64,000 bases of DNA, from contig NZ_BMKR01000009.1 of NCBI RefSeq assembly GCF_014644435.1, forward strand, positions 186,001 through 250,000, in the 5' to 3' direction. Of the stretch, positions 53,201 through 61,370 are shown one piece after another; position 1 is the stretch's first letter, and every line of letters starts with the position of its first letter. Source of the stretch: Paenibacillus albidus. GTDB lineage: Bacteria; Bacillota; Bacilli; Paenibacillales; Paenibacillaceae. The position numbers and the translations under genes were made by a program. A model generated the notes under the pieces. It made no database searches and was not told the origin of the DNA. It saw only the letters and a program-made list of their open reading frames with translations.

Positions 53201-55368
53201 CAGTTCTCAGCTCTAAATGCAAAGCCGCCGCTCATATCTATACCAGAAGCGTAGTACTGAACCACATTATCGAGAGAGAAGATGTACTGGTTATTGACTG
53301 CTTTGGCGGAAAATGTATGCCAGTCGCCGTTAACAATATTTACCTTGGGTCCCGGTGATGTACCAATTCGCATGTAATTCTCAGCATTATTGTCTAATAT
53401 CCGGTAAACAAAAGGAAAACCGCCCTGACCCAAATATTCACTATGAATTGCTTTCCGGCGCATCAGTACTTCAAACGCGGTATTGTAATCATTCGGATCT
53501 ATCATTGGCGTTATGATTTTGATTTTGCCTTCAATCTCATAATTGGTCCAATCTTCGTCTCCCATCAGTCTGCTGACGCCATTTGCCAGCCGGTAAACTT
53601 GATTGCCGGTTTCATCATCGACCACCAAATCGGCCGCAGGCACCGATAGCACTTCAGGATGAGACACTGTCTTCAGGCCTGGCAACCCAAAATTTTCAAG
53701 AATGTCCCCTGTTATAACCGTCACTTGAGCTGTATATGTCTTCACCTTAACCGGATCCATGACATCTGCTGCTGTAACGGTAATCTCATATTCGCCTTCG
53801 GCTGTCGGAGTCAGCGTCCCCGCTGCCTGATCGAAACCGAGTGAAGCGGGAAGCGGACTAAACATCACTTTATCATTGGGAATGACCGTATAAGCATCCG
53901 CCGAAGTATACGCTCTTACTTCAAAACCGGTCGTTTGGCCGGGGGAGATAAGCGCATCCTTAATAAACAATCGTATGTCCCGGGCTGTGTGCAGTTTCGT
54001 TATTTTAAGATTGTCAAAATAGGCTTTCGTATTCTCAGTCTGTAAATATGCTTTTCCTTTGGTTAATGTAGTCAAATACCTGCCTGAACTTACGGTATCG
54101 ACACCTGACATACTGTCATTTTCTGAGATGAGCGTTGTCGTGCTAACTCTCTTCACACCGTCTGGAGCGTTAACGCTGAAAACCAGATTATCAAACATCG
54201 ATGATGGCGAACCGTCATACGGATATTGGGCAATGAGCCGATTGCTGATCATCGCCGCCATTTTGACATAGGTGTCATTAAAGCTGCGAGTGTTTTTGTT
54301 AAGTATCCCTGCCTCGGTTGAACTGAACGCGCCGTAATACCACTGATTCAGAGCGTTGGCATTGTTGCGGGCGATACCCATCCGATCTCGGAGAGCTGGC
54401 TGGTTTGCGTCATATGCATGTGTACCAGCATTGTATTTCAGCGTATCCATATAACGAAACGCATAATCTTTGTTGTCGCCGCTGTTCCGTAAATGGAACG
54501 AAATTCCCCCATTGCTACCGGCGTTACTGCTTGACTGCTTGACATCTGCATCAACCATATATTCGGAATCCGCATCCGAATTTCCATAATCGCCTTCAAT
54601 ATTCAAGGTCCGTTTAATTGCGCCTGTTCCATCGATCAGCAGCGCATGGTTGCCCGCTCCTTCTTCAACAACAGTAATAGCCGAATCACCAGACGGTACA
54701 AAGGAAGGCGTGTCCCCCTCGAAACTTTCATCAACGACTATTTGGCCGGCGACCCGGATCGGCGCTTCATCAAAGTTATTGATGTTCAGCGCTGCGGAGT
54801 GCCTCAGTCCTTCGAGAACAGCGGATACTTGAGCGACGCCGGCACCAAGGCCCGTAATCTTTTTGTTTGCGGTATCCACTCGAATTTTATCTTGTTGTTC
54901 AGTAGAAACTGAAGCATTATCCGTTACATCCACCTTTTTACCATCAGCAGTACTTGCAACCACGCGATATTCCGTCGCTCCGCTTACATTTATATTCCGA
55001 TTGGTCAGCACTAGACGAAGAGACGTGAATCTGTTGTGATTTTGGTCAGTCATAATCAGTTCCGGTTTCATGGTCGATTCTTTGGAAAGGAAGTTGACAT
55101 GACTTTCAGAGGAAGCAGCACTAGTGACGTAGTTTGGATTAAGATCATTTTTCACCTCGAGCGTACTGGCACTCCCATAATTCGTGTCCGCAAAAGTCCC
55201 GCCGCGAACTGTAGCATCTGAAACAGGATAATAATTGACGGCATCTGCCTGCACTTCTGTGACCTCCATTCCGGGCATACCTGGAATTCCAAATACACTT
55301 AACAAGATCGTAATGACTAGAAAACAAATAAATTTCTTTTTAATTGACCGCATGCTAAATTCTTTCAA
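50257..55368 (-). CDS. very large secreted multidomain lyase-like enzyme with C-terminal FIMAH domain
   Basis: About 1,700 residues. A signal peptide (FICFLVITILLSVFGIPG) is followed by a DNRLRE/CBM96-type stretch YYPVSDATVRGGTFADTNYG, Ig-like and jelly-roll domains (two with DESFEG and LPGL openings, about 220-460 and 560-740), and a helical domain (about 880-1,130) with MSENHRLIYFASGYLVSEIW, GMGEYDSISYYGIDIGGLSM and NMGGAHARTYVSS that resembles alpha/alpha-toroid polysaccharide lyases. A beta-sandwich, an OmpL47-like repeat (ALHAADNLSGVTKTVYSLDG) and a FIMAH domain (LKSLVTRFTSDHQIDNAGIA) end the protein. The Asn-His pair, Tyr residues and a second His are candidate catalytic residues. The lyase family is not recognised. 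Start uncertain: TTG 9 nt after AAAGGGG preferred; ATGs lie 3 codons out and 5 codons in. Confidence 0.75.
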   Translation of the reverse strand: MKEFSMRSIKKKFICFLVITILLSVFGIPGMPGMEVTEVQADAVNYYPVSDATVRGGTFADTNYGSASTLEVKNDLNPNYVTSAASSESHVNFLSKESTMKPELIMTDQNHNRFTSLRLVLTNRNINVSGATEYRVVASTADGKKVDVTDNASVSTEQQDKIRVDTANKKITGLGAGVAQVSAVLEGLRHSAALNINNFDEAPIRVAGQIVVDESFEGDTPSFVPSGDSAITVVEEGAGNHALLIDGTGAIKRTLNIEGDYGNSDADSEYMVDADVKQSSSNAGSNGGISFHLRNSGDNKDYAFRYMDTLKYNAGTHAYDANQPALRDRMGIARNNANALNQWYYGAFSSTEAGILNKNTRSFNDTYVKMAAMISNRLIAQYPYDGSPSSMFDNLVFSVNAPDGVKRVSTTTLISENDSMSGVDTVSSGRYLTTLTKGKAYLQTENTKAYFDNLKITKLHTARDIRLFIKDALISPGQTTGFEVRAYTSADAYTVIPNDKVMFSPLPASLGFDQAAGTLTPTAEGEYEITVTAADVMDPVKVKTYTAQVTVITGDILENFGLPGLKTVSHPEVLSVPAADLVVDDETGNQVYRLANGVSRLMGDEDWTNYEIEGKIKIITPMIDPNDYNTAFEVLMRRKAIHSEYLGQGGFPFVYRILDNNAENYMRIGTSPGPKVNIVNGDWHTFSAKAVNNQYIFSLDNVVQYYASGIDMSGGFAFRAENCIVYLDDIRIRKLEGGPHAEGVPSSITADKSNLEVNIYDTVDLAEMTAIKAVYAAEKTKYITIDPALTFTIKSGADKAELFGGDTFRFKTDASEGSSVTIEAAYHNLTLDLTITAAVPAVSEMEYVKSGTAIRQENLLYKMRGAYEKSDRPPYAKHYMYLTEIFGKMMLNPEEKNYDDAVNWMIDEVIYDETRPNGRANGAADFYFAQMLILYKMLDGRVNVSDAVWERMTDLLKETDYSNPTEFMSENHRLIYFASGYLVSEIWPDATMWNGKTGLENQVMFTNYLRDWMNRRLKTGMGEYDSISYYGIDIGGLSMLYTFANDATVKNMAFDMLDYLMADMAVDSLEANMGGAHARTYVSSPKSLLYGHSNYFVDFLFDTAIVDVDEEYADVNVQAGLLPVSTYRPSDVLYALARDRNKRLNNKERKAVYTIPDIPVAESLKKYTHVTPEYTLGSIVQQEIAPNDSRYFQGFQEVPWSLTFGKSMNAVIFDSHPGLNETDTASPHAYFNGDFKSMSYKYFQDENVMLGMHKITNYAQFSHFWIPKMYMDDVVDGNGYNGWVFVRKNNVYAAIKMLKDGVVANTVQYSWSKSGRWSDIEAKINSANTAFVMEVADSAEFSGTFEEFIAAILDNEAAHPITYVINNGYYIQYQGLNGKLLKLDYKTDVRKIDGVPVDFNTYKSHDAVSSITGENYMSADWGSGEIVISHGSLSRTIRSFVADMDAPVTTASVTPTQPDGANGWYINAITVALHAADNLSGVTKTVYSLDGGNVWEKYTDVLTINQDGQSTIHYRSMDKAGNVEAVRSISAKLDTVAPTITVTGLVYGTYLNSVDITPVIELEDQLSGVDPVKVTVTLDSNVVQQGTPIALYTLPLGMHTFVVRASDRAGNEKSQVITFETSTSIYALKSLVTRFTSDHQIDNAGIANSLLKKLEKDNLGSFVKEVHAQNGKHISSEAAAYLVRDAQHLIDSDQVPDAPAGLR

Positions 55369-55422
55369 TCCGTCCATCCCCTTTCAAAATGGTGTCCCGG
55401 TAAAGATTAGCTGTCGGTTTTT

Positions 55423-57594
55423 CTATTTCTCCATTAGTAAGATCATTTCTGCTGCAGCCAGCAGAACAATGCCTGTACCATGATCATCATTGATATAAGT
55501 GGGAATATCGAAATAATAGGAAGGTTCCATTGCACAGCCTGACCCGAGACATACTCCATATACATTCCCCTCAGCGTCTACGCAATGATGCAACAGAGCC
55601 AGCCAACCTTTATTCACCACCTCCAGAAATTCATCCCCTAGCCATCCCAAACGAATTCCTCTGGCCAGAGACAACACAAACATTGCGGTACATGAGGTTT
55701 CCTCATATGAAGCGCTTTCATCCAACACTTGATGCCACATTCCAGATTCGTTCTGATAAGCTGAAATACCGGCTGCCAATTCCCTAAACAATTGAAGCAG
55801 CCTATCACGCTCCGGATAATCGCTTGGGAGATTGAGCAGTATTTCTGTCATAGCAAAAATGACCCATCCATTCCCTCTCCCCCAAGGTACTCGACTGTTC
55901 ACACCTTCCAGCGGAAAATAAATATGGGCATACAAGCGTTTGTCCGACATCCATAGCTGTTTATGGAAGCCTTTTGCTTGACGAATGACCTCATCAAAAT
56001 AACGGGTATCCCCCGTCAATTGGCCCACACGAACGAGAAATGGACAGCTCATAAAAAAATCATCCGCCCACATCGTTTCTATCCGATAAAACGTGCCGTC
56101 TTCCATCCGAGGTACGGCATTCATGACGGCATTGCCTATCCGTTCAATTACCGGCAGCATGGATTTGCACCCTGTGCGTTTATAGGCTTCGATAAACATA
56201 ACGCCGATCGCACCGCATGGATCAAGCTCCTCCAAACGCTGAGCGCGCGGAATTATAGACGGTACTCCGTAGCGCTTGGCATCCCAGAGCGCATAATCAT
56301 GATACTGGGCCATGACAGCCATGCTATCCGTTGCATAACGAACTACCTCGGTTGACCCTATCGTTTCTGCCGCTTGCAACAGCCCGTACAGTCCAACCTG
56401 GATGGCATAAAACCATTGGCCGAAAAAGAAGCCATCCAAATAAGGTCTGACATAGGTGTCAGGAGATGAAAGCCGCCAGTAAGCTTTAGCATCACCTTCG
56501 TCTATGGCATACATATGTTCAAAGCCAATTGGAGCTATTTCTATAGCAAAACTCTGATCCAGCAGTACTTCCGGTTCCACTCCCGAACTGCCAAACGGCC
56601 CTATATACAGCCAACGTGCGTCATCGCCGCGCCCGGACTCCAGTTCGGGTACTCCATCCGCCCGCTGCCCGGTCGTAATATCCGTTATCTCCGCCTTTAA
56701 TCCCCATTTGTTCGCCTCATCGTGACGAACGCATTTTATAAGCACCTGTCCACGTAGGTTAGCTGATATAACCGCTATTTGAGTCTGTCCGGTTGTGGTT
56801 GATCGAAACACCTCCTTTCCATCAATCCATACTTTTATCTCACCTTCATGCTGGACATTCAGCACTAAGGAAACGTTATCTTGCTTTTCATAAAAGGTCA
56901 TTCCGTAAGCACATGCAGCGTTCGGACCGTACATTTCTGCAAAATCCACGAACTGCTGCCGGGACTGAGCAGAAATAGCCGGCTCCCATAAGGAGAATTT
57001 ACCCGACAGTGCTTCTGCTTCCAGTAACGCGCAACCGCTCTGCTCGCCGGCCTCCGGAACGAGAGGACCGATGTACGCGAATCCTTCCTCTCCCTGCAGC
57101 TCCGGCTGTGGAAACATGGGTCGTGTGGAAAATAAATAGTCTTTGGCCCACATACCCGGATACCTCGGAAAACCGATGGTAAGATCAAATCCCCAACGCT
57201 CACGCTCCCTGACACATTGCAGCAGCAGTTCATTCCACCCTTGCTTCATCTTCATGGGAATCGTCTGTGTTCCAGCGTACATCTCCCCGTTGAACCACAG
57301 TTTCGCGCTTCCTTTTACTGTAAGAATGACATCCTGCTCTTGGTCGGCATGAAACCGGGCTGCAGCATAAGCAATGGAGCCTTCCTGGGCCTCAGGCCAA
57401 CAAATCGCAAAATCAGCTTGATACGGTCCGAAAGAAGTTTGCTGTCTGATGGGCTGTTCCGTGTAAGGCCGCAGGCGTATCTTCTTCCGCGGACGAGTCT
57501 CAAGCATCCGCTCCGTTACGCAAGTGATCACGCCGGCATGGTCTGTAATTCCTGCCTGAAATATCGACTTCCCCTGCTCCATTTTTTCATTCAT
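55423..57594 (-). CDS. GH105-like unsaturated glycanyl hydrolase with two N-terminal accessory domains
   Basis: About 723 residues without a signal peptide, so cytoplasmic. Two similar beta-rich domains occupy residues 40-190 and 200-340 (AKLWFNGEMYAG... and IKVWIDGKEVFRSTT..., each followed by a YIGP segment), resembling PA14/jelly-roll modules. The C-terminal alpha/alpha-six barrel matches GH105: FFFGQWFYAIQVGLYGLL, the catalytic Asp in IETMWADDFFMSCPFLVRVG, VPWGRGNGWVIFAMTEIL, and SASYEETSCTAMF. GH105 enzymes hydrate and release the 4,5-unsaturated uronic acid left by lyases, fitting the lyase gene 45 bp downstream. ATG 8 nt after GGGGAGG. Confidence 0.85.
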   Translation of the reverse strand: MNEKMEQGKSIFQAGITDHAGVITCVTERMLETRPRKKIRLRPYTEQPIRQQTSFGPYQADFAICWPEAQEGSIAYAAARFHADQEQDVILTVKGSAKLWFNGEMYAGTQTIPMKMKQGWNELLLQCVRERERWGFDLTIGFPRYPGMWAKDYLFSTRPMFPQPELQGEEGFAYIGPLVPEAGEQSGCALLEAEALSGKFSLWEPAISAQSRQQFVDFAEMYGPNAACAYGMTFYEKQDNVSLVLNVQHEGEIKVWIDGKEVFRSTTTGQTQIAVISANLRGQVLIKCVRHDEANKWGLKAEITDITTGQRADGVPELESGRGDDARWLYIGPFGSSGVEPEVLLDQSFAIEIAPIGFEHMYAIDEGDAKAYWRLSSPDTYVRPYLDGFFFGQWFYAIQVGLYGLLQAAETIGSTEVVRYATDSMAVMAQYHDYALWDAKRYGVPSIIPRAQRLEELDPCGAIGVMFIEAYKRTGCKSMLPVIERIGNAVMNAVPRMEDGTFYRIETMWADDFFMSCPFLVRVGQLTGDTRYFDEVIRQAKGFHKQLWMSDKRLYAHIYFPLEGVNSRVPWGRGNGWVIFAMTEILLNLPSDYPERDRLLQLFRELAAGISAYQNESGMWHQVLDESASYEETSCTAMFVLSLARGIRLGWLGDEFLEVVNKGWLALLHHCVDAEGNVYGVCLGSGCAMEPSYYFDIPTYINDDHGTGIVLLAAAEMILLMEK

Positions 57595-57622
57595 TGGCCT
57601 TGCCTCCCCTCTCATAGAATCT

Positions 57623-58498
57623 TTATCCTTTTAACGCTCCGATCATCATGCCTTTAACAAAATACTTTTGCAAAAACGGATAGAGGGTCAAAATCGGAAT
57701 TGTTGCAACGATAATAACCGCATATTTGATCGTTTCTGCCACTAATCCTTTATCGAACGAATCGGACCCAACCAACATTGCTTCGGTATTGTTTTGCACT
57801 AGGATATCCCGCAATACAAGCTGCAGCGGATACAAGTCACGGTCGCGGATAAAGAGCATCGCGTTAAACCATGCATTCCAGTGGCCGACTCCATAAAAAA
57901 GCACCATAACAGCGACAACAGGCAGGGATAACGGCAAAAAGATTTTGAATAAAATCGTCAAATGCGAAGCCCCATCTAATGTTGAAGATTCTACAATCTC
58001 CTCTGGCATGTTCATAAAAGACGTTCGCATCAAAATTAGATTAAACGTATTGACGGCTGTCGGTATAATGAGTGCCAACAACGTATTGTCCAGATGAAGA
58101 CTCTTGACAGTCAAATAATAAGGAACCAGGCCGCCGCTGAAGAACATTGTAAACACAATGATCATCATTATGGTATTGCGCCAAAGCACATCTTTGCACG
58201 ACAAAAAATAGGCGCCGAGCGAGGTCATAAACAAATTGATTGTTACTCCCGAGACAACAATGATGATCGTATTCAAGTACCCGCCTGTAATCATCCGGTT
58301 TTCCAGCACCAATTTGTAGGCTTCCAGCGAGAAGCCGGCCGGTTTCAGCAGCAACCCCTGATGGGCCATAAAATCTGCTGGATTGCTTAGTGATGCGAAC
58401 AATACATACAGGATTGGATAGGCGGTAATTAATGAAAGCAACGAGAGTATCAGTACATTTGCGACAATAAATCCTTTTCTGCTGATGCTTGGTTTCAC
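57623..58498 (-). CDS. carbohydrate ABC transporter permease (LplC type)
   Basis: About 291 residues, six helices, CUT1-family permease. The EAA loop is ESSTLDGASHLTILFKIFLP; YFVKGMMIGALKG at the end is the usual finish of LplC/YtcP-like proteins. Start at GTG 8 nt after GGAGG; a GTG three codons out overlaps that site. Works with the other permease and the lipoprotein. No ATPase gene is present, so a shared MsmX-like ATPase is probably used. Confidence 0.92.
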   Translation of the reverse strand: MKPSISRKGFIVANVLILSLLSLITAYPILYVLFASLSNPADFMAHQGLLLKPAGFSLEAYKLVLENRMITGGYLNTIIIVVSGVTINLFMTSLGAYFLSCKDVLWRNTIMMIIVFTMFFSGGLVPYYLTVKSLHLDNTLLALIIPTAVNTFNLILMRTSFMNMPEEIVESSTLDGASHLTILFKIFLPLSLPVVAVMVLFYGVGHWNAWFNAMLFIRDRDLYPLQLVLRDILVQNNTEAMLVGSDSFDKGLVAETIKYAVIIVATIPILTLYPFLQKYFVKGMMIGALKG

Positions 58499-58510
58499 TC
58501 CCTCCACCTC

Positions 58511-59440
58511 CTACCATAAACTTGATTGATTGATTTTTTTACTGAGCCAGTTCGCCCCGACAAGCAAGGTAAAATTGATCACCGAATTGAACAAACCTAC
58601 GGCAGAGCTGAAGCTCCATCCAAATTCTTGCAATCCTTTCCGGAACACATAGGTCGAGATAACGTCCGAGGACTCATAAATAGCCGGATTGTAGAGCAAA
58701 ATAATTTTCTCATAGCCTACACTCAAAATGCCGCCTATTTTTAAAATGAGCAGAATAATGATGGTCGAAGCAATGCCAGGCAGTGTTACATGAAGCGTTT
58801 GCTTCCAACGACCGGCGCCATCAATCGTTGCCGCCTCATACTGCCGCGGATCGATGGAGCCCATCGCAGCCAAATAAATAATCGATCCCCAACCAATTTC
58901 CTGCCAAATCTCTGACGATACGTAGATGGGAACGAAATAATCCGGATTATTCAGCATCGTTACTTTGTCTCCGCCGAAAGGGCCGATGATCGAATTAACA
59001 ATTCCAGTATCACGGGTAAAATCGATGATCAGTCCGCACACCACGACTAATGAAATAAAATGCGGCATATAAGTAACCGTTTGCACGAACCGGGAGAAAA
59101 AGCGGCTTTTAACTTCATTAATCAACAGAGCCAAAATTATTGGGGCCGGGAACCCGAAAACTAGTGAAGTCAGACTGATGACAAGCGTATTTTTAAGAAT
59201 GCGCCAGAAATAATAGCTGTCAAAAAACTCCTGAAAATGTTTGAGTCCGACCCATGGACTGCCCCATATGCCTTTAGTCGGCACATAGTCTTTGAAAGCA
59301 ATAATTGCGCCATAGATTGGCAAATAATGAAAAATAATATAGTAGAGTAGTACTGGCAAAACGATGAGATACAATGAATAATTTTTCAGCCAGTCCTTGC
59401 GGACTTTACTGCGCATTGTCTCACGGACATGCACACTCAT
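58511..59440 (-). CDS. carbohydrate ABC transporter permease (LplB type)
   Basis: About 309 residues, six helices. Family features are the N-terminal LIVLPVLLYYIIFHYLPIYG, IAFKDYVPTKGIWGSPWVGL and the EAA loop YEAATIDGAGRWKQTLHVTL. It is the LplB/YteP type typical of oligosaccharide importers for plant and uronate glycans. AAGAAGGTG precedes the ATG. Very close spacing to the next permease shows an operon. Confidence 0.93.
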   Translation of the reverse strand: MSVHVRETMRSKVRKDWLKNYSLYLIVLPVLLYYIIFHYLPIYGAIIAFKDYVPTKGIWGSPWVGLKHFQEFFDSYYFWRILKNTLVISLTSLVFGFPAPIILALLINEVKSRFFSRFVQTVTYMPHFISLVVVCGLIIDFTRDTGIVNSIIGPFGGDKVTMLNNPDYFVPIYVSSEIWQEIGWGSIIYLAAMGSIDPRQYEAATIDGAGRWKQTLHVTLPGIASTIIILLILKIGGILSVGYEKIILLYNPAIYESSDVISTYVFRKGLQEFGWSFSSAVGLFNSVINFTLLVGANWLSKKINQSSLW

Positions 59441-59520
59441 GTTTACACCTTCTTCCTGTTTGTACGCCGGGCAGGAAAATGCAACTGGAGTACCATCCTC
59501 CCCGGCCGACAGCCATGATG

Positions 59521-61125
59521 CTATCTATTGTTGTATCGTTCCAGCGCAGCCTGCTGCATGCTGATCGCTTTTTCAATCCCAAGCTTTTTCATTTGCTGTA
59601 CGTAATTGTCAAAGTTGCTGATTGGTTCCGTACCCATGATGAATTTAAGTAACATTTCATTTTCATAAGTCGTTACTTCATTCATAATTTTGGCCAGTTC
59701 ACCCTGATGCTCTTCGGCAACAAAAATTGGAGGCAGAAAATGTTTATCCGCATCCGTATCCGCCCATACCTTTACCGCTTCTGCCTGTGCCGGGAGCATA
59801 GTTTGCATTACACCCGGATTCTGGATGAACGGCCCCATATCATGCGACAACGTGTATTGTGCCATGGCCTGGCTAATGGGCAGTTTGTTAGGATTGTTTA
59901 GGATGAGATCGGTAAACACAGGTTTACCGTTATCCATCGTATAGCTTATACCTTCAATGCCGAAGTTGGCGAGTCGCATCCCCTCTTCGCTGTACAAGTA
60001 GTCCAAGAATTTGGCAGCCGCTTCTTTATGCTTACTGTTGGCCGCTATCGCCGCCCCGAAAGCAGTGTAGGGTAAGGAATATTGCCCAAACTGTGGATGA
60101 TCACCCTTTTTCAATACCGGATACGGGGTACCCATTACCTGGAATTTCGGATCTTTCTCCTTCATAGCCGACGTCCATTTCGCCACACCGCTGGCTGCAC
60201 TTGCAACGGTTGCACCTGATTTGCCATTCATAATGTTGGCATCCACCGTTTTCGTATCCAGTGTGGCAAAGTTGTTGTCGAGCAATTTTTCGGAGAACCA
60301 TTGGTTCATCGTTGTAATGAACTCTTTATACGCCGGCTCAATCGGGCCGTATTTAACCTTCCCTTCATCCAAATAGAAGCCTTTGGTAATACCGTAGGCA
60401 CCGATAAATGTTCCCCATGACAGAACACTCTGGATATTCCAGTACGGACTAAACGGAGCTTCCGCACCTTTCTTTTCTTTGAATGCCGTAAGCACGGTAT
60501 GCCATTCGTCCATCGTCGTCGGCACCTGGAGTCCAAGATCGTCAAGCCAGTCTTTACGGATAACCGGTCCAGCGGATACAAGCATACTTTGATCGCCGCG
60601 AATAAATGGGAATGAATAGTAGCTGTTTTCATCTGTCGTGACCATTCTGTTGATTTCCGGATTAGCCTGCAAATACTTGGACAAATTCGGCGCTTGCTTC
60701 AGCTGCAAATCGTTCAACTTCGTGATTACTCCATCAGAAAACGCTTTCTCAGGACCTCCGGGGTATTGGGTCCAATTGTACCAAATGATATCAGGCAGGT
60801 CGCCGGAAGCAATCATCAGATTGAACTGTTCTGCTTCTCTGCCGGCTGTGGGATGAATGTATTCTACTTCCACGCCTGTACGTTTTTTTAGTTCTTTGGC
60901 AAATTCCGTTTCTGCAAGATTTTTGACAGTAGCTGAAGTATTGGCATTCAACGGAACCCAATATGTGAGCTTTACATCCCCGCTGATCGGATAAGCTGCC
61001 CCCTCAGTTTTATTCTCAGATTCTTGCTTCCCCTCCGGTTCATTCCCTTTCGTACACCCTGCCGTTGCTCCGACAAGCATGGCCGCAACTGTGAGGAGCA
61101 ATATCCCCTTAGCACGTTTTCTCAT
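59521..61125 (-). CDS. extracellular sugar-binding lipoprotein (LplA type)
   Basis: About 534 residues, the long LplA/YtcQ class of solute-binding proteins. The signal peptide MRKRAKGILLLTVAAMLVGA ends in a lipobox with the acylated Cys24 (TAGC). Typical stretches are TYWVPLNANTSATVKNLAET, LPDIIWYNWTQYPGGPEKAF, IRKDWLDDLGLQVPTTMDEW and FGQYSLPYTAFGAAIA. The ATG follows GGGGGAGG. It captures the oligosaccharide outside and delivers it to the two permeases. Confidence 0.94.
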   Translation of the reverse strand: MRKRAKGILLLTVAAMLVGATAGCTKGNEPEGKQESENKTEGAAYPISGDVKLTYWVPLNANTSATVKNLAETEFAKELKKRTGVEVEYIHPTAGREAEQFNLMIASGDLPDIIWYNWTQYPGGPEKAFSDGVITKLNDLQLKQAPNLSKYLQANPEINRMVTTDENSYYSFPFIRGDQSMLVSAGPVIRKDWLDDLGLQVPTTMDEWHTVLTAFKEKKGAEAPFSPYWNIQSVLSWGTFIGAYGITKGFYLDEGKVKYGPIEPAYKEFITTMNQWFSEKLLDNNFATLDTKTVDANIMNGKSGATVASAASGVAKWTSAMKEKDPKFQVMGTPYPVLKKGDHPQFGQYSLPYTAFGAAIAANSKHKEAAAKFLDYLYSEEGMRLANFGIEGISYTMDNGKPVFTDLILNNPNKLPISQAMAQYTLSHDMGPFIQNPGVMQTMLPAQAEAVKVWADTDADKHFLPPIFVAEEHQGELAKIMNEVTTYENEMLLKFIMGTEPISNFDNYVQQMKKLGIEKAISMQQAALERYNNR

Positions 61126-61163
61126 TGTTAGCCTCCCCCATGTTTTTTGCTGTAGTTTTGCAA

Positions 61164-61177
61164 AGTCGACGTCGACT
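61164..61177. promoter_or_regulatory. 14-bp palindrome upstream of the importer operon
   Basis: AGTCGACGTCGACT is a perfect palindrome 39 bp before the lipoprotein start codon, in the 245-bp gap after the regulator gene. A candidate operator; no regulator binding to it is known. Confidence 0.5.
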
Positions 61178-61325
61178 GTTTTAAGTTTAGTTGCGATATC
61201 TTGGAGCCGAAAGAGACAGAACCTAAAACCGTGGGACAATATATCAAAACCGTGATTCATGCTGGAAAAATCGCATTTATGCGAGGGGACAATAGGTAAA
61301 AGCAAGGGACATTATTACGAAAAGA

Positions 61326-61355
61326 AGGCCAACCAGGAGTTTCTTCTGGCTGACC
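61326..61355 (-). terminator. terminator after the AraC-type regulator
   Basis: On the minus strand GGTCAGCCAG and CTGGTTGGCC pair (G-T pairs) around a short loop, followed by TTCTTTTCG. Confidence 0.65.
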
Positions 61356-61370
61356 TCATGTCGTTATGCA

